A stretch of DNA of 22,500 bases from Theodoxus fluviatilis. Lineage: Eukaryota; Mollusca; Gastropoda; Cycloneritida; Neritidae. The DNA lies in assembly GCA_034096865.1 (NCBI GenBank), contig JAWQFJ010014178.1, positions 1-22,500 of the forward strand. Direction: 5' to 3'. How positions within the stretch are numbered: position 1 is the first letter of the stretch; every line of letters starts with the position of its first letter. Position numbers and translations under genes: made by a program. Below the pieces are notes generated by a model. That model made no database searches, had not been told where the DNA came from, and worked only from the letters and a program-made list of their open reading frames with translations. Shown piece by piece: positions 9,661 through 21,219 of the stretch.

Positions 9661-12600
9661 CTGCAACACAGTCAAGATCTGCGTCAGCTCTCTGGGGTGG
9701 CAGATGGAAAGACAGAACTGAGGTTGGGAGAAATGAGAGAAGTCATTTTGGAGGGAAAGTGAGGGGTAGTTCATGATTTCACTGATTGAAGAGGCACTGC
9801 CTTTGTAAATTGTAAAGGAGCATAACTCAAGTCAAAAGTAGTCTCCCTTGCAAAATACTCCTGCCGGAAAAGTAGGCACCAAACATGATCCCCCACCATG
9901 GAGTGAGTGTGCCTCAAGAGACTTGGAGCTACAGCCCATTATAGCGGGTAGGGGGCTGGACAATTCAAGTCATAATGTAGCTTACAGGATGGCTAAAAAT
10001 GCATTTCACTGTTACAAAAAAAAATGATCAACAAAAAATGCCCTAATTTACAGCTCAGAGTGTTTTCAGAAGTTGATTCCCAAGGCTGCATAACTCAACT
10101 GAATATGACTTTGCACCAAATCCATCTATTCAAAAACAGTTCTCCACCATCTTAAAGAGCATGACAATTTCTTATTCTAATGCTGCATAGCTCAAAATTG
10201 ACAAGGGGAGGTCATGAATAGCATTTTTAGAGCATGCAGCGTCTGTCACCTTGTGGTAGAAGGCACCGCCGGTGAGCACCATGGAGATGGCGTTGGTCCA
10301 CTCAGACTCGTAGCGCCATTTCTGCGTGGCGTTGTCCCACAGATGCAGCCTGGATGGAAAGCCCACGATGCGGTCTGGAAACTCCCGCCATACCTGCCAC
10401 ACACCAAATTTTTGCAATGCACAGTGCAGGCATAGATCATCAGCGAGTAAACTTTCTCATCTAGCACAAAACAAATAAGGCGGTATTTCCCTCTCATAAA
10501 TTTCCTCCCCCAACAGCACCAGCACCGTGACAGCACTGACAATACTGCTGCCAATGCAAACGCTGATGGGACTGCCCACTACCATGAGGACTAACAACTC
10601 TATTACTGCAGCATATTTTTCTTCTGGGACACAACTACTATTAGATGCTGCGAGTAGGAAATGAAAGCTTGTCAGGCTTGATAAAAAACAAAACATGAAA
10701 AAAAAGGTGTGGTACTTTAACAAAGACATGGAAACAATAAACAACGGAATTCAGTGACCCTTACTGTTTTTACAAGCTTCTGTTTTCATCTAGTATGTTA
10801 GGAAATATCATCAATACATCAATGGTTCAATTGATTGGTTGTTTTATCAACTGAGTGACCAACTGATTACTCACTCACTCAATCAAATAATCAATCAATC
10901 TCAGCATATTTTGATTATGTGCACTACTACAAAACCCTAATGAAAATTGTTTATTAAAAAAATATCGTGTGGGCTCCTGCTTCTCTATTCTGTTCTCTAT
11001 TGTCAACATGGGTACATCACATCACATGCTGTTCCTTTCTCTATCTGTTCTCTATTGTCATCATGGGTATCATCACATCACATGCTGTTCCTTTCTCTAT
11101 CTGTTCTCTATTGTCAACATGGGTGTCATCACATCACATGCTGTTCCTTTCTCTATCTGTTCTCTATTGTCAACATGGGTATCATCACATCACATGCTGT
11201 TCCTTTCTCTATCTGTTCTCTATTGTCAACATGGGTGTCATCACATCACATGCTGTTCCTTTCTCTATCTGTTCTCTATTGTCAACATGGGTATCATCAC
11301 ATCACATGCTGTTCCTTTCTCTATCTGTTCTCTATTGTCAACATGGGTGTCATCACATCACATGCTGTTCCTTTCTCTATCTGTTCTCTATTGTCAACAT
11401 GGGTGTCATCACATCACATGCTGTTCCTTTCTCTATCTGTTCTCTATTGTCATCATGGGTGTCATCACATCACATGCTGTTCCTTTCTCTATCTGTTCTC
11501 TATTGTCAACATGGGTGTCATCACATCACATGCTGTTCCTTTCTCTATCTGTTCTCTATTGTCAACATGGGTGTCATCACATCACATGCTGTTCCTTTCT
11601 CTATCTGTTCTCTATTGTCATCATGGGTGTCATCACATCACATGCTGTTCCTTTCTCTATCTGTTCTCTATTGTCATCATGGGTATCATCACATCACATG
11701 CTGTTCCTTTCTCTATCTGTTCTCTATTGTCATCATGGGTATCATCACATCACATGCTGTTCCTTTCTCTATCTGTTCTCTATTGTCAACATGGGTGTCA
11801 TCACATCACATGCTGTTCCTTACCTCGTAGCCAAACTCCAGCTCATCAGCAGTCAGCATCACAATGTCGTCATCAAGGGCTAGAATGCACTCGGTATCAA
11901 TCTCATCATAGGGGAAAAACCTGAAACAATTAAAAATCTCATCAACACATCTGCTCATTGAGTCCTTTGGATGCAATAATTTCCAACAAACCATTCTGAC
12001 ATATGTCATACATGGACAAGCCCATATATATATCTCATGACACAAATATCCCTACTGAACATGCTTCATTATCATAGCAACACTAAAAACTTGCGAATGT
12101 TTATGGTGTCACATCAGACACACACTGTATGTGACTCTAGCAAACTTAATCAGGTTATTCAAGAGCTTGTTTTTTTTCTCCGTTTTTTTAAAAGTAATCG
12201 AACTAAAATCACGCAGGTAGCATTTCAGCAGAATGGGAAGACAGATGTCTGACTCTCAAGATGGCCACCCTACCTGTTGCTGAGTTTGTTCTTCTTGGTG
12301 GGGATGATGGTGACCGGCTTGCCAATGTAGGGCCAGGCAGTCACTGAAACAGAGCATGCCTTCATTGAACAGGAGTCTTATTCAGTAGTTAGAGATGCCA
12401 TCCATCATTCTCTGTGGTTTCTGTAATCATTGATACTTTTAAAGTAGAGGGTAAACTTTCCATGTTGTCATTCAGGGAATGGTATAAATATCACTTTGAA
12501 GTCTCTAACATTAAAAATTAGAAGAAAGAACACCAGCAAGTAGAGACTTGTTAACAATAATTATAAAAAGAAGATTTGCCCACAAGATATGCCATCACAG

Positions 12601-12687
12601 TTTATAAATGTTGCATATGCATGTGAAATGCCATACCTCTCCCTTTTTCTCATGCATGCATGCAAACACAAACATTAATGCGCACAT

Positions 12688-12719
<32 letters not shown>

Positions 12720-12720
12720 T

Positions 12721-12779
<59 letters not shown>

Positions 12780-15700
12780 ACACACACAGAGCAAAATTGT
12801 TTAAAAGTGGTCAGCAAACCAAATGTAAGACATAAAAGAGCATGCACACACACACACACACACACAGACCAAACTAATTCAGAGGTAACCATTTAAATGG
12901 GTGACATGCATCTAAAGAATGTAGGACAAGAGGAGAGAAAACAAGGAACTCAGACTAGCACGGGGCCAAGACAAGACAAAATCAGGGGGACACTGACTGC
13001 TGGGCGGTGCCTTGTTCTGGTTGTTCCACACAACCACCACCTTGGCCAGGCTGGGGACGCGGGCCACCTGCTTGATGACAGTGAACAGGGACTCCAGCCT
13101 GTCGAAGGTCAGGATGACCGCCGTGAAGCCCTGGGACTTGGGTGGAGACAGGGGCAGGAAGAGAGGGCTCTGCACAGCACTCTGCAAGAAGGCATCCATA
13201 GAAAGGTCTTTGTACTCCATTTGTATCTATGTATGTGCATGAAAAACTTTCAGTTGTTAAGGCAAGACACTACTAGGAAGCATGAAATTTTTTAATATGT
13301 TTATTGAAATTTTTTTGTTTCATTAGCATGAAAGAACTTATAACAGTAAATCAAAACATCAAAGTTTGACAGTAATTAGAATTATGGGTTATCCAAAATG
13401 GCTGCCTAACATGCAAAAATATGCAAATTTCTGTCTTTTCAAATGTCTAGATAACTTCTTAACTACTTGATATTTTTAAAAAATTCTTTTTGCATTAAAA
13501 TTGTACACTCTTTATCTTCAAATGTACAGAAGATTATGTTTGTAATGAAAAAAGTTAAAAAAATGTACTTATTGCTTCCACATCAATATCCGAATTGCAG
13601 ATAAAGTAGGTTCAACATCAAAGAAAAAAAAATCATATCTGGCCAAATAATCAGTTCACAGCAAAAAATGTCTGCCAGTTTATAAATTATTATACATGTA
13701 ACAAACCTGCAAAATTACAAGTCATCATCATCATCCTGTGATGAGTTTTAGTAATTAATTGATTTGAACTCTATGAAAAAAACACATTTTGAGAAAATGG
13801 CAAAAACAACTTTTAGTCATGCATAAGTCCTACTAAAACTATTCATCATGGCTAAAACTTGTTTCATTTATTCATACATTCATCCAGCAGGACTACACAT
13901 GCTAAAAAATGAAACAACTTACAGTTTCCAGTTTTTTGTGTTTTTGTGCAGTGAGTCAGTCCCCAGTACAAAAAAATGCAGGGATGGAAAAGTTCATGCT
14001 CAAGAGGAAAGGATCAGCCCTACTACTACACAGGAATTGCCAAGGTCAATAAAGGCAACTTCAGGGAGACACATGCTGTGAATGAGTCAACAACAAGTCA
14101 GTCTGCCATTCCAGCACCATAGGTTTCTCCTCCTTCTTCCTCATGAAGCCTCCCCTTCTGATGCCTTGAGTTGAAGGCATGAAGCCACATAGTGTAGGCA
14201 CTGTTGCTATGCCTGAACATAGGCTGCCACATTAGATTTCTTCATTCTTCTGGCATTACAGGTTCCACATTTCAAGCAAAGTTTGCTAGTTAAGCCATTG
14301 TTTTCATCGTATAGTATTCTGATGGTGAGACCAGACAGAAAACAGTTCGGGCAAAGAACATCGTTCATCAGTTCACTCAGCTGATCTAAGTGCACGTTGA
14401 CCCACTTTTGATTGGTTTCAATCAGCTGCTTCGCTTTTGCCTGCATCATCTGTATCTTCCTCCTTGATGCCGATGTGTTGAAAGTTTCTTCCGGAATCAA
14501 GGCAGTTGAGATGGAGGGACAAGGAGGCAGCGATCGCGATGGCACTGTCAACGCAGGCATTGATGAAGTAGAACTAGACTTTCGACCTTGACCGCAAAGT
14601 ATTTTCGAGGTGCGTGCAGCCGCAAGCTGCTCTCTTCGCCCACTATTTTTCGGTCGTGGCATAATGTTGAGTTTATTCACTCATGGGCATTCTCTGATTG
14701 TTTGATTGAAGTCGAATTTATTCGATTTGATGCGAACCATAAACTAACTGAGAGAATTAGCGTTGAAGCGGCAGCCATGTTTACGATGCATTGTGGGCCA
14801 GGGAATCCTCGCTTCGGAGTCTCTGATTGGTTGAAACAAGTGGAATTCCCTCTCTAAGCTCAATGATTGACTAGTGAGTTTCCAAACAACCCTGTGTACG
14901 CTGTTTGAAATCATCAACTAAAAATAGACCACTACAGTTGGCGGAGTGATTTCCCTTGCTGTGCTCAATCGAAAAGACGAGCTTTCCAACGGTACCGGGC
15001 GTGAACCTCTTCGTAGAATAGATCGAAAGTTACAAATTTTCCAAAAGTCATAAAATACGATGCATCAATGACGTTTTTAACGTTTTTTTTTAACGAGGAG
15101 TGATGTTTTTAAAAGCCATTTTATTCAACTAATTTTCGAATGAGAGGTCGAAAAAAAAAACACGTGGGGGCATTTGCGAGTGTTTAAACTACTCAAAACT
15201 GATGTTATCTCAAAAGCGTCCAGATATGAAATTTTCTCAACTTTTTGACCCGTGTCTTGCCTTAACCAGAAAGTCATGGGTTCAATCCTTCCCTAGGTTT
15301 GACTTTTTTCCCCCTTATTCCCTGCGGGATTTTACTCAGTACATGGGGAAAAGCCTCACGAGGGATTTGTGAAATGTCTATTAAAAGCAACAGGAAAAGG
15401 TGTCATTCTTTATTGTGACTTTCCCCCATTCGTGGGTGCTCAAAGCACTCACTTTTACCCCCTGGTCATCGGGCTACTTTACTATCCCTCCAAGTTCCAA
15501 CACCATACAAGCAGGCTGTGGATGAATTTGCCACAGTTATATTTTCAGTTTTCCAGCTCAGCCCTCACAAGCGCCCCCTTTCCTCCTGGATGGGGAGAAG
15601 CCCTGCAAGTGAAGCACTTTGCTCAAGGGAGGCAACTCCCCACAGCTTCAAATGCTGCATCCCACTCCTGCAAGGGACTGCAGGTCAAACGGTCAAACAG

Positions 15701-17809
15701 CCTGGCCACAGAAGCCATGATGTTGACATGACTGTCAGCAAGGCAAGCAACCCCCCAAAAAATCAAGTGAATTTCATGCAATGGAGGGAGAACAAGATGA
15801 AGAGCACAAAGAGGAGCATGAAGACACATGCAGGGGGAGGAAAAAAAAGAGGGCAGCAGGAGGGGCTGAAGAATAAATGAATGAGTGAATGAATGAATGA
15901 GTGCATGAATGAATGAATGAATGAATGAATGAATGAATGAATGAATGAATGAATGTTTACTGCCTATCAGCATGTTAAAAGGAGCATGGGGAGGTGTACG
16001 AGCAAGGGGAGGAGTAGGAGCAAGGGGAGAAGTAGGAGCAAGGGGAGGAGTAGGAGCAAGGGGAGGAGTAGGAGCAAGGGGAGGTGTACGAGCAAGGGGA
16101 GAAGTAGGAGCAAGGGGAGGTGTACGAGCAAGGGGAGGAGTAGGAGCAAGGGGAGAAGTAGGAGCAAGGGGAGGAGTAGGAGCAAGGGGAGAAGTAGGAG
16201 CAAGGGGAGAAGTAGGAGCAAGGGGAGGAGTAGGAGCAAGGGGAGGAGTAGGAGCAAGGGGAGGAGTAGGAGCAAGGGGAGGAGTAGGAGCAAGGGGAGG
16301 AGTAGGAGCAAGGGGAGGAGTGAAAGGAGCAAGGGGAGGAGTAGGAGCAAGGGGAGGAGTGAAAGGAGCAAGGGGAGGAGTAGGAGCAAGGGGAGGAGTA
16401 GGAGCAAGGGGAGGAGTAGGAGCAAGGGGAGGAGTAGGAGCAAGGGGAGGAGTAGGAGCAAGGGGAGGAGTAGGAGCAAGGGGAGGAGTAGGAGCAAGGG
16501 GAGGAGTAGGAGCAAGGGGAGGAGTAGGAGCAAGGGGAGGAGTAAAAGGAGCAAGGGGAGGAGTAGGAGCAAGGGGAGGAGTAGGAGCAAGGGGAGGAGT
16601 AGGAGCAAGGGGAGGAGTAGGAGCAAGGGGAGGAGTAAAAGGAGCAAGGGGAGGAGTAGGAGCAAGGGGAGGAGTAGGAGCAAGGGGAGGAGTAGGAGCA
16701 AGGGGAGGAGTAGGAGCAAGGGGAGAAGTAGGAGCAAGGGGAGAAGTAGGAGCAAGGGGAGAAGTAGGAGCAAGGGGAGAAGTAGGAGCAAGGGGGGGAG
16801 TAGGAGCAAGGGGAGAAGTAGGAGCAAGGGGAGGAGTAAAAGGAGCAAGGGGAGGAGCAAAAGGAGCAAGGGGAGGAGTAGGAGCAAGGGGAGGAGTAAA
16901 AGGAGCAAGGGGAGGAGTAGGAGCAAGGGGAGGAGTAGGAGCAAGGGGAGGAGTAGGAGCAAGGGGAGGAGTAAAAGGAGCAAGGGGAGGAGTAAAAGGA
17001 GCAAGGGGAGGAGTAAAAGGAGCAAGGGGAGGAGTGAAAGGAGCAAGGGGAGCAGTAGGAGCAAGGGGAGGAGTAGGAGCAAGGGGAGGAGTAGGAGCAA
17101 GGGAGGAGTAGGAGCAAGGGAAGGAGTAAAAGGAGCAAGGGGAGGAGTAGGAGCAAGGGGAGGAGTAGGAGCAAGGGGAGGAGTAGGAGCAAGGGGAGGA
17201 GTAAAAGGAGCAAGGGGAGAAGTAGGAGCAAGGGGAGGAGTAGGAGCAAGGGGAGGAGTAGGAGCAAGGGGAGGAGTAGGAGCAAGGGGAGGAGTAGGAG
17301 CAAGGGGAGGAGTAGGAGCAAGGGGAGGAGTAGGAGCAAGGGGAGGAGTAGGAGCAAGGGGAGGAGTAGGAGCAAGGGGAGGAGTAAAAGGAGCAAGGGG
17401 AGGAGTAGGAGCAAGGGAGGAGTAGGAGCAAGGGGAGGAGTAAAAGGAGCAAGGGGAGGAGTAGGAGCAAGGGGAGGAGTAGGAGCAAGGGGAGGAGTAA
17501 AAGGAGCAAGGGGAGGAGTAGGAGCAAGGGGAGGAGTAGGAGCAAGGGGAGGAGTAGGAGCAAGGGGAGGAGTAGGAGCAAGGGGAGGAGTAAAAGGAGC
17601 AAGGGGAGGAGTAGGAGCAAGGGGAGGAGTAGGAGCAAGGGGAGGAGTAGGAGCAAGGGGAGGAGTAGGAGCAAGGGGAGGAGTAGGAGCAAAAGTGGAA
17701 AGTCAAACTGGAACAAGATCAAATGAAGCACAGAGTAGAAATGAGAAGTAGAGCCTGAGGCGGAAGAAAAACAGAAATAACAGGAGAAAGAAAGTGACAC
17801 AATGACAAG

Positions 17810-17906
<97 letters not shown>

Positions 17907-17976
17907 CGAGAGAGCATGCGAGAGAGCGTGCGAGAGAGAGAGAGAGAGAGAGAGGGGTGGAGACAGACAGACAGAC

Positions 17977-18029
<53 letters not shown>

Positions 18030-20722
18030 GGCAGACAGACACTGAGACAGAGATAGACAGAGAAAGAACTATTCAAAACAAAATCCTGGAGAAATTCTCC
18101 AAATGTTTACAAATAAATCAATTTCACATACACACATACACACACACACACGCACACACACACACGCACACACACACACAAACACAATTACATTGACTTC
18201 CTAGTCACCTCATTTCAAGATCAACCCAAAGTCCCTACCTTGTTGGGAATGTCATTCCACTCTCCATATTTGCGGGCAGCATAGGGGAAGATCCTGTCAT
18301 TGATGATGCGGAGTGTGGCGAGAGTGACAGCCTTGACAGAGCTGAAGTATTGCTCCCAGATGAACCTGGCCTGTCTCCGCATCTCCAGGATGCGCTCCCC
18401 ACTCATCCCCTTGGCAACCGCCATCACCTCTCCCAGGTCCTCCTCTCGAACCAGAAGAGCTATCCTGGAGACAAAGACAACAAGGTAGATTCTAGGGATA
18501 AGACCTTTAAAAAAAGAGAAAACAAGAAGGGCAAAGCCCATACGACTCACATGCTTGACCTTGACCTTTATATGACCTTGACCTTCAGGTGACCTTCAAG
18601 GTCAAGGTCAAACAACTAAACCTACCAATGACATCATACACTAAGAAATGCTTTACACATTTTTCCTACCAAAATACATGTGACCTTGACCCAAGGTCAA
18701 GGTCATCCAAGGTCATGCAACACAAAGCTGTTAATTCAAGACATAGGAAGCACAATGGTGCTTATTGGCACTTTCTAATTCTACCATGAGATTATGGTCA
18801 CTTTTAGTGGTTCACTACCCCATTTTGGTCACATTTCATAAGGGTCAAAGTGACCTTGACCTTGATGATATGTAAACAAATGTGTCTTATGATGAAAGTA
18901 TAACATGTGCCCCACATAATTATTAAGTTTGAAACAGTTATCTTCCATAGTTCAGGGTCAAGGTCACTTCAAAATATGTATACAATCCAACTTTGAAGAG
19001 CTCCTGTGACCTTGACCTTGAAGCAAGGTCAACCAAACTGGTATCAAAAGATAGGGCTTGCTTTGACCTATATACCACTTGTAGCTAAGGTCGCCATTCT
19101 AAATAACGTGGGAGAAAATTGGGAAAATGTGAAAAATGACTGTTTCTGAGACCACATTTATGGCTCCTGTGACCTTGACCTTGAAGCAAGGTCAAGTCAC
19201 TATGTATGTTTTTTGAGGCCTTGTCATCATACACCATCATGCCACATTTGGTGTTGATAGACTTAATAGTCTCCGAGAAAAATCCAACGTTAAAGTTTTT
19301 TACGCCCGGACGGACGGACGGAAGCCCGGACGGACGGACGGACGCCCGGACGGACGGACGGACGACACGGCTCAGTACATAGACTCACTTTTGCTTCGCA
19401 TGTGAGTCAAAAAGAGAGAAGTTTTGTATGCATCCTCACTCAGATTATAAATATATGAAGATAGAGAATCACTATTTCACCTGCAAGCAAAAAGTGTTAT
19501 TGCTCACTTTACTGAGAGGAATATGTCAGCATGTACTTAAATTCAATCTAACAGTTCACCAGCATACTAACTAGAGATCACTGCTTACCTCTTCCAGTCG
19601 AGGACTTCAGAGAAAGGCAGGATGGCACCTTCCATGACAATAATGGGGATGCAGCCTGCCATGAGTGCCTCTGTCAAGACTGGCTGGGCCAGCCTGGCAC
19701 CCCTCACTACCAGGCAGAAACTGGCCTCCTGTAACCATGGCAACAACAGTGCAGGTTTATGGAGTGGTGCAAATAGAAAGAAAATAAAAGAAAAAGGAAA
19801 AGGCAACATCTACATATGGATTTTGCACCAAAAAGGAGGAAGGGGAGGAGGAAGAGAATGGGAAGAAATGAAAAGGAGGACAATGAGGACTAGGCAGAGG
19901 TGAATGAGAAGGATTTTAAAGGAGGAGGAGGAGGGAGGAGGAGGAGGAGGAGGAGGAGGAGGAGGAGGAGGAGGAGGAGGAGGAGGAGGAGGAGGACAGG
20001 AGGCGGAACAGGAGGAGGAGAAGAGGAACAGGAAGAGGAACAGGAGGAGGAAGAAGAGGAGGAGGAAGAAGAGGAAGAAGAGGAGGAAGAAGAGGAGGAG
20101 GAAGAAGAGGAAGAGGAGGAGGAAGAAGAAGAGGAAGAAGAGGAGGAAGAAGAGGAGGAGGAGGAGGAGGAGGAAGACAAAACTGGAGGGTGAAGAGGGC
20201 AAAGAGTAGGATGACGAGGGAGAAGCCAAGCAGGTGGACAAGCAATTCAAGGAGGAAAACGAGGTCAAGGATGATGATGAAGAAGAAAAGGAAAAGGAGA
20301 ACATAAAAGAGGAGTCAAATACAAACACAAAATGACATCAAAGCGCACAACCAAGTTGATGCAACTTAGATCTATGCACCAACCCTCCCCCCATACCTGC
20401 AGGATGTCAGGGTAGGCGAAAACTTGATGGCCCTGGCAGCGCTGAGTGAAGTTGACTCTGGCTGTGGACTGCTCTGGACAGCGGTCAAGCAGCAGGAAGT
20501 TGGGGTGGGCCTGTGCCAGAGTGGACAGCACTGCCCTGTACTCCCTGTGCAATCCCATCTGGGAGGACAGCACCAGGTAGCGCCGCTCCTGCCTGCAGCC
20601 AGAGTGGGACATGTGTGAGAGGTGCGAGGGTTCACGCAAGCTGCTGTAGGGTGCACTGAGTCCAGTGAAGGACTGAACATTTAGTAAGCAAGCAGTGCAC
20701 AAGAGTGTGTGTAAGCACATAT

Positions 20723-20775
<53 letters not shown>

Positions 20776-20984
20776 CTGGTGTGTGCATGTGTATATGAGT
20801 AGTGAGCATGTGTGTATATATGCATTTACGTGCATATGTAACAAATACATACACATACACATGCACATATGTACATACATGTGCACATTTGCATGTGTGT
20901 GTGCATGCATGTGTGATCATGAAGGTGAATGCACTGCAACTCTATCCATTTTGCAGCATGCAGCAGCTGTTTATGAATAAGACA

Positions 20985-21019
<35 letters not shown>

Positions 21020-21135
21020 AATGATGATGATGATGATGATGAAGACGACGACGATGACGACGATAATGATATAAATTTGGTGCATAGGTCCACTTAGAGA
21101 TTTAATTATGCAGTACAACTCGTGTTCATGAGCTG

Positions 21136-21219
<84 letters not shown>

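Larger units (their letters stand above)
13182..18238 (-). other. EXT2: EXT2 intron D-E, 5057 bp
   Basis: Largest intron seen, donor GTAGGG and acceptor CTTCTTGCAG. It contains the TTAA-flanked transposon remnant at 13261-15261 and a compound low-complexity block at 15870-18181; both are annotated separately. No extra EXT2 exon is needed for phase closure. Confidence 0.9.
18544..19408. mobile_element. 865-bp inverted-terminus repeat element rich in TGACCT/AGGTCA
   Basis: Begins GACTCACATGC (18544-18554) and ends with its exact complement GCATGTGAGTC (19398-19408). The right end also folds locally: GACTCAC at 19382-19388 pairs with GTGAGTC at 19402-19408. A 33-bp segment recurs 163 bp apart (19000-19032 and 19163-19195). 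A (CGGA)n block precedes the right end. No open frame or clear target duplication; A-rich AAAAAGAG sequence occurs near both sides. It looks like a non-autonomous dispersed repeat, but a single copy in the window cannot prove mobility. Confidence 0.65.
18465..19588 (-). other. EXT2: EXT2 intron C-D
   Basis: 1124-bp intron, donor GTAAGC, acceptor TGTCTCCAG, largely occupied by the half-site-rich inverted-repeat element at 18544-19408. Confidence 0.9.

Noticed and set aside
9070..9762. 230-codon plus frame
   Set aside because: Antisense shadow of EXT2 exon I, which matches GT64 residue by residue on minus.
10991..11821. CRISPR-like regular spacing
   Set aside because: No spacers; the whole 56-bp unit is repeated, so it is a minisatellite in a eukaryotic intron.
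10947..11924. Long plus-strand open frames (up to 325 codons) in all three frames
   Set aside because: Produced by the stop-free 56-bp repeat; the product is a periodic [19 protein letters not shown] peptide, and the region is EXT2 intron on the other strand.
15275..15295. tRNA or SINE B box GGGTTCAATCC
   Set aside because: No A box, cloverleaf or 3' tail; kept only as a weak remark.
15623..18076. 817-codon minus frame and 388-579 codon frames on both strands
   Set aside because: Repeat-driven: 18/21-bp units plus GA and GACA tracts lack stops in every frame. There is no non-repetitive domain.
19810..20328. Poly-Ser, poly-Glu and poly-Pro frames
   Set aside because: They follow directly from the GGA/GAA tract in an EXT2 intron.
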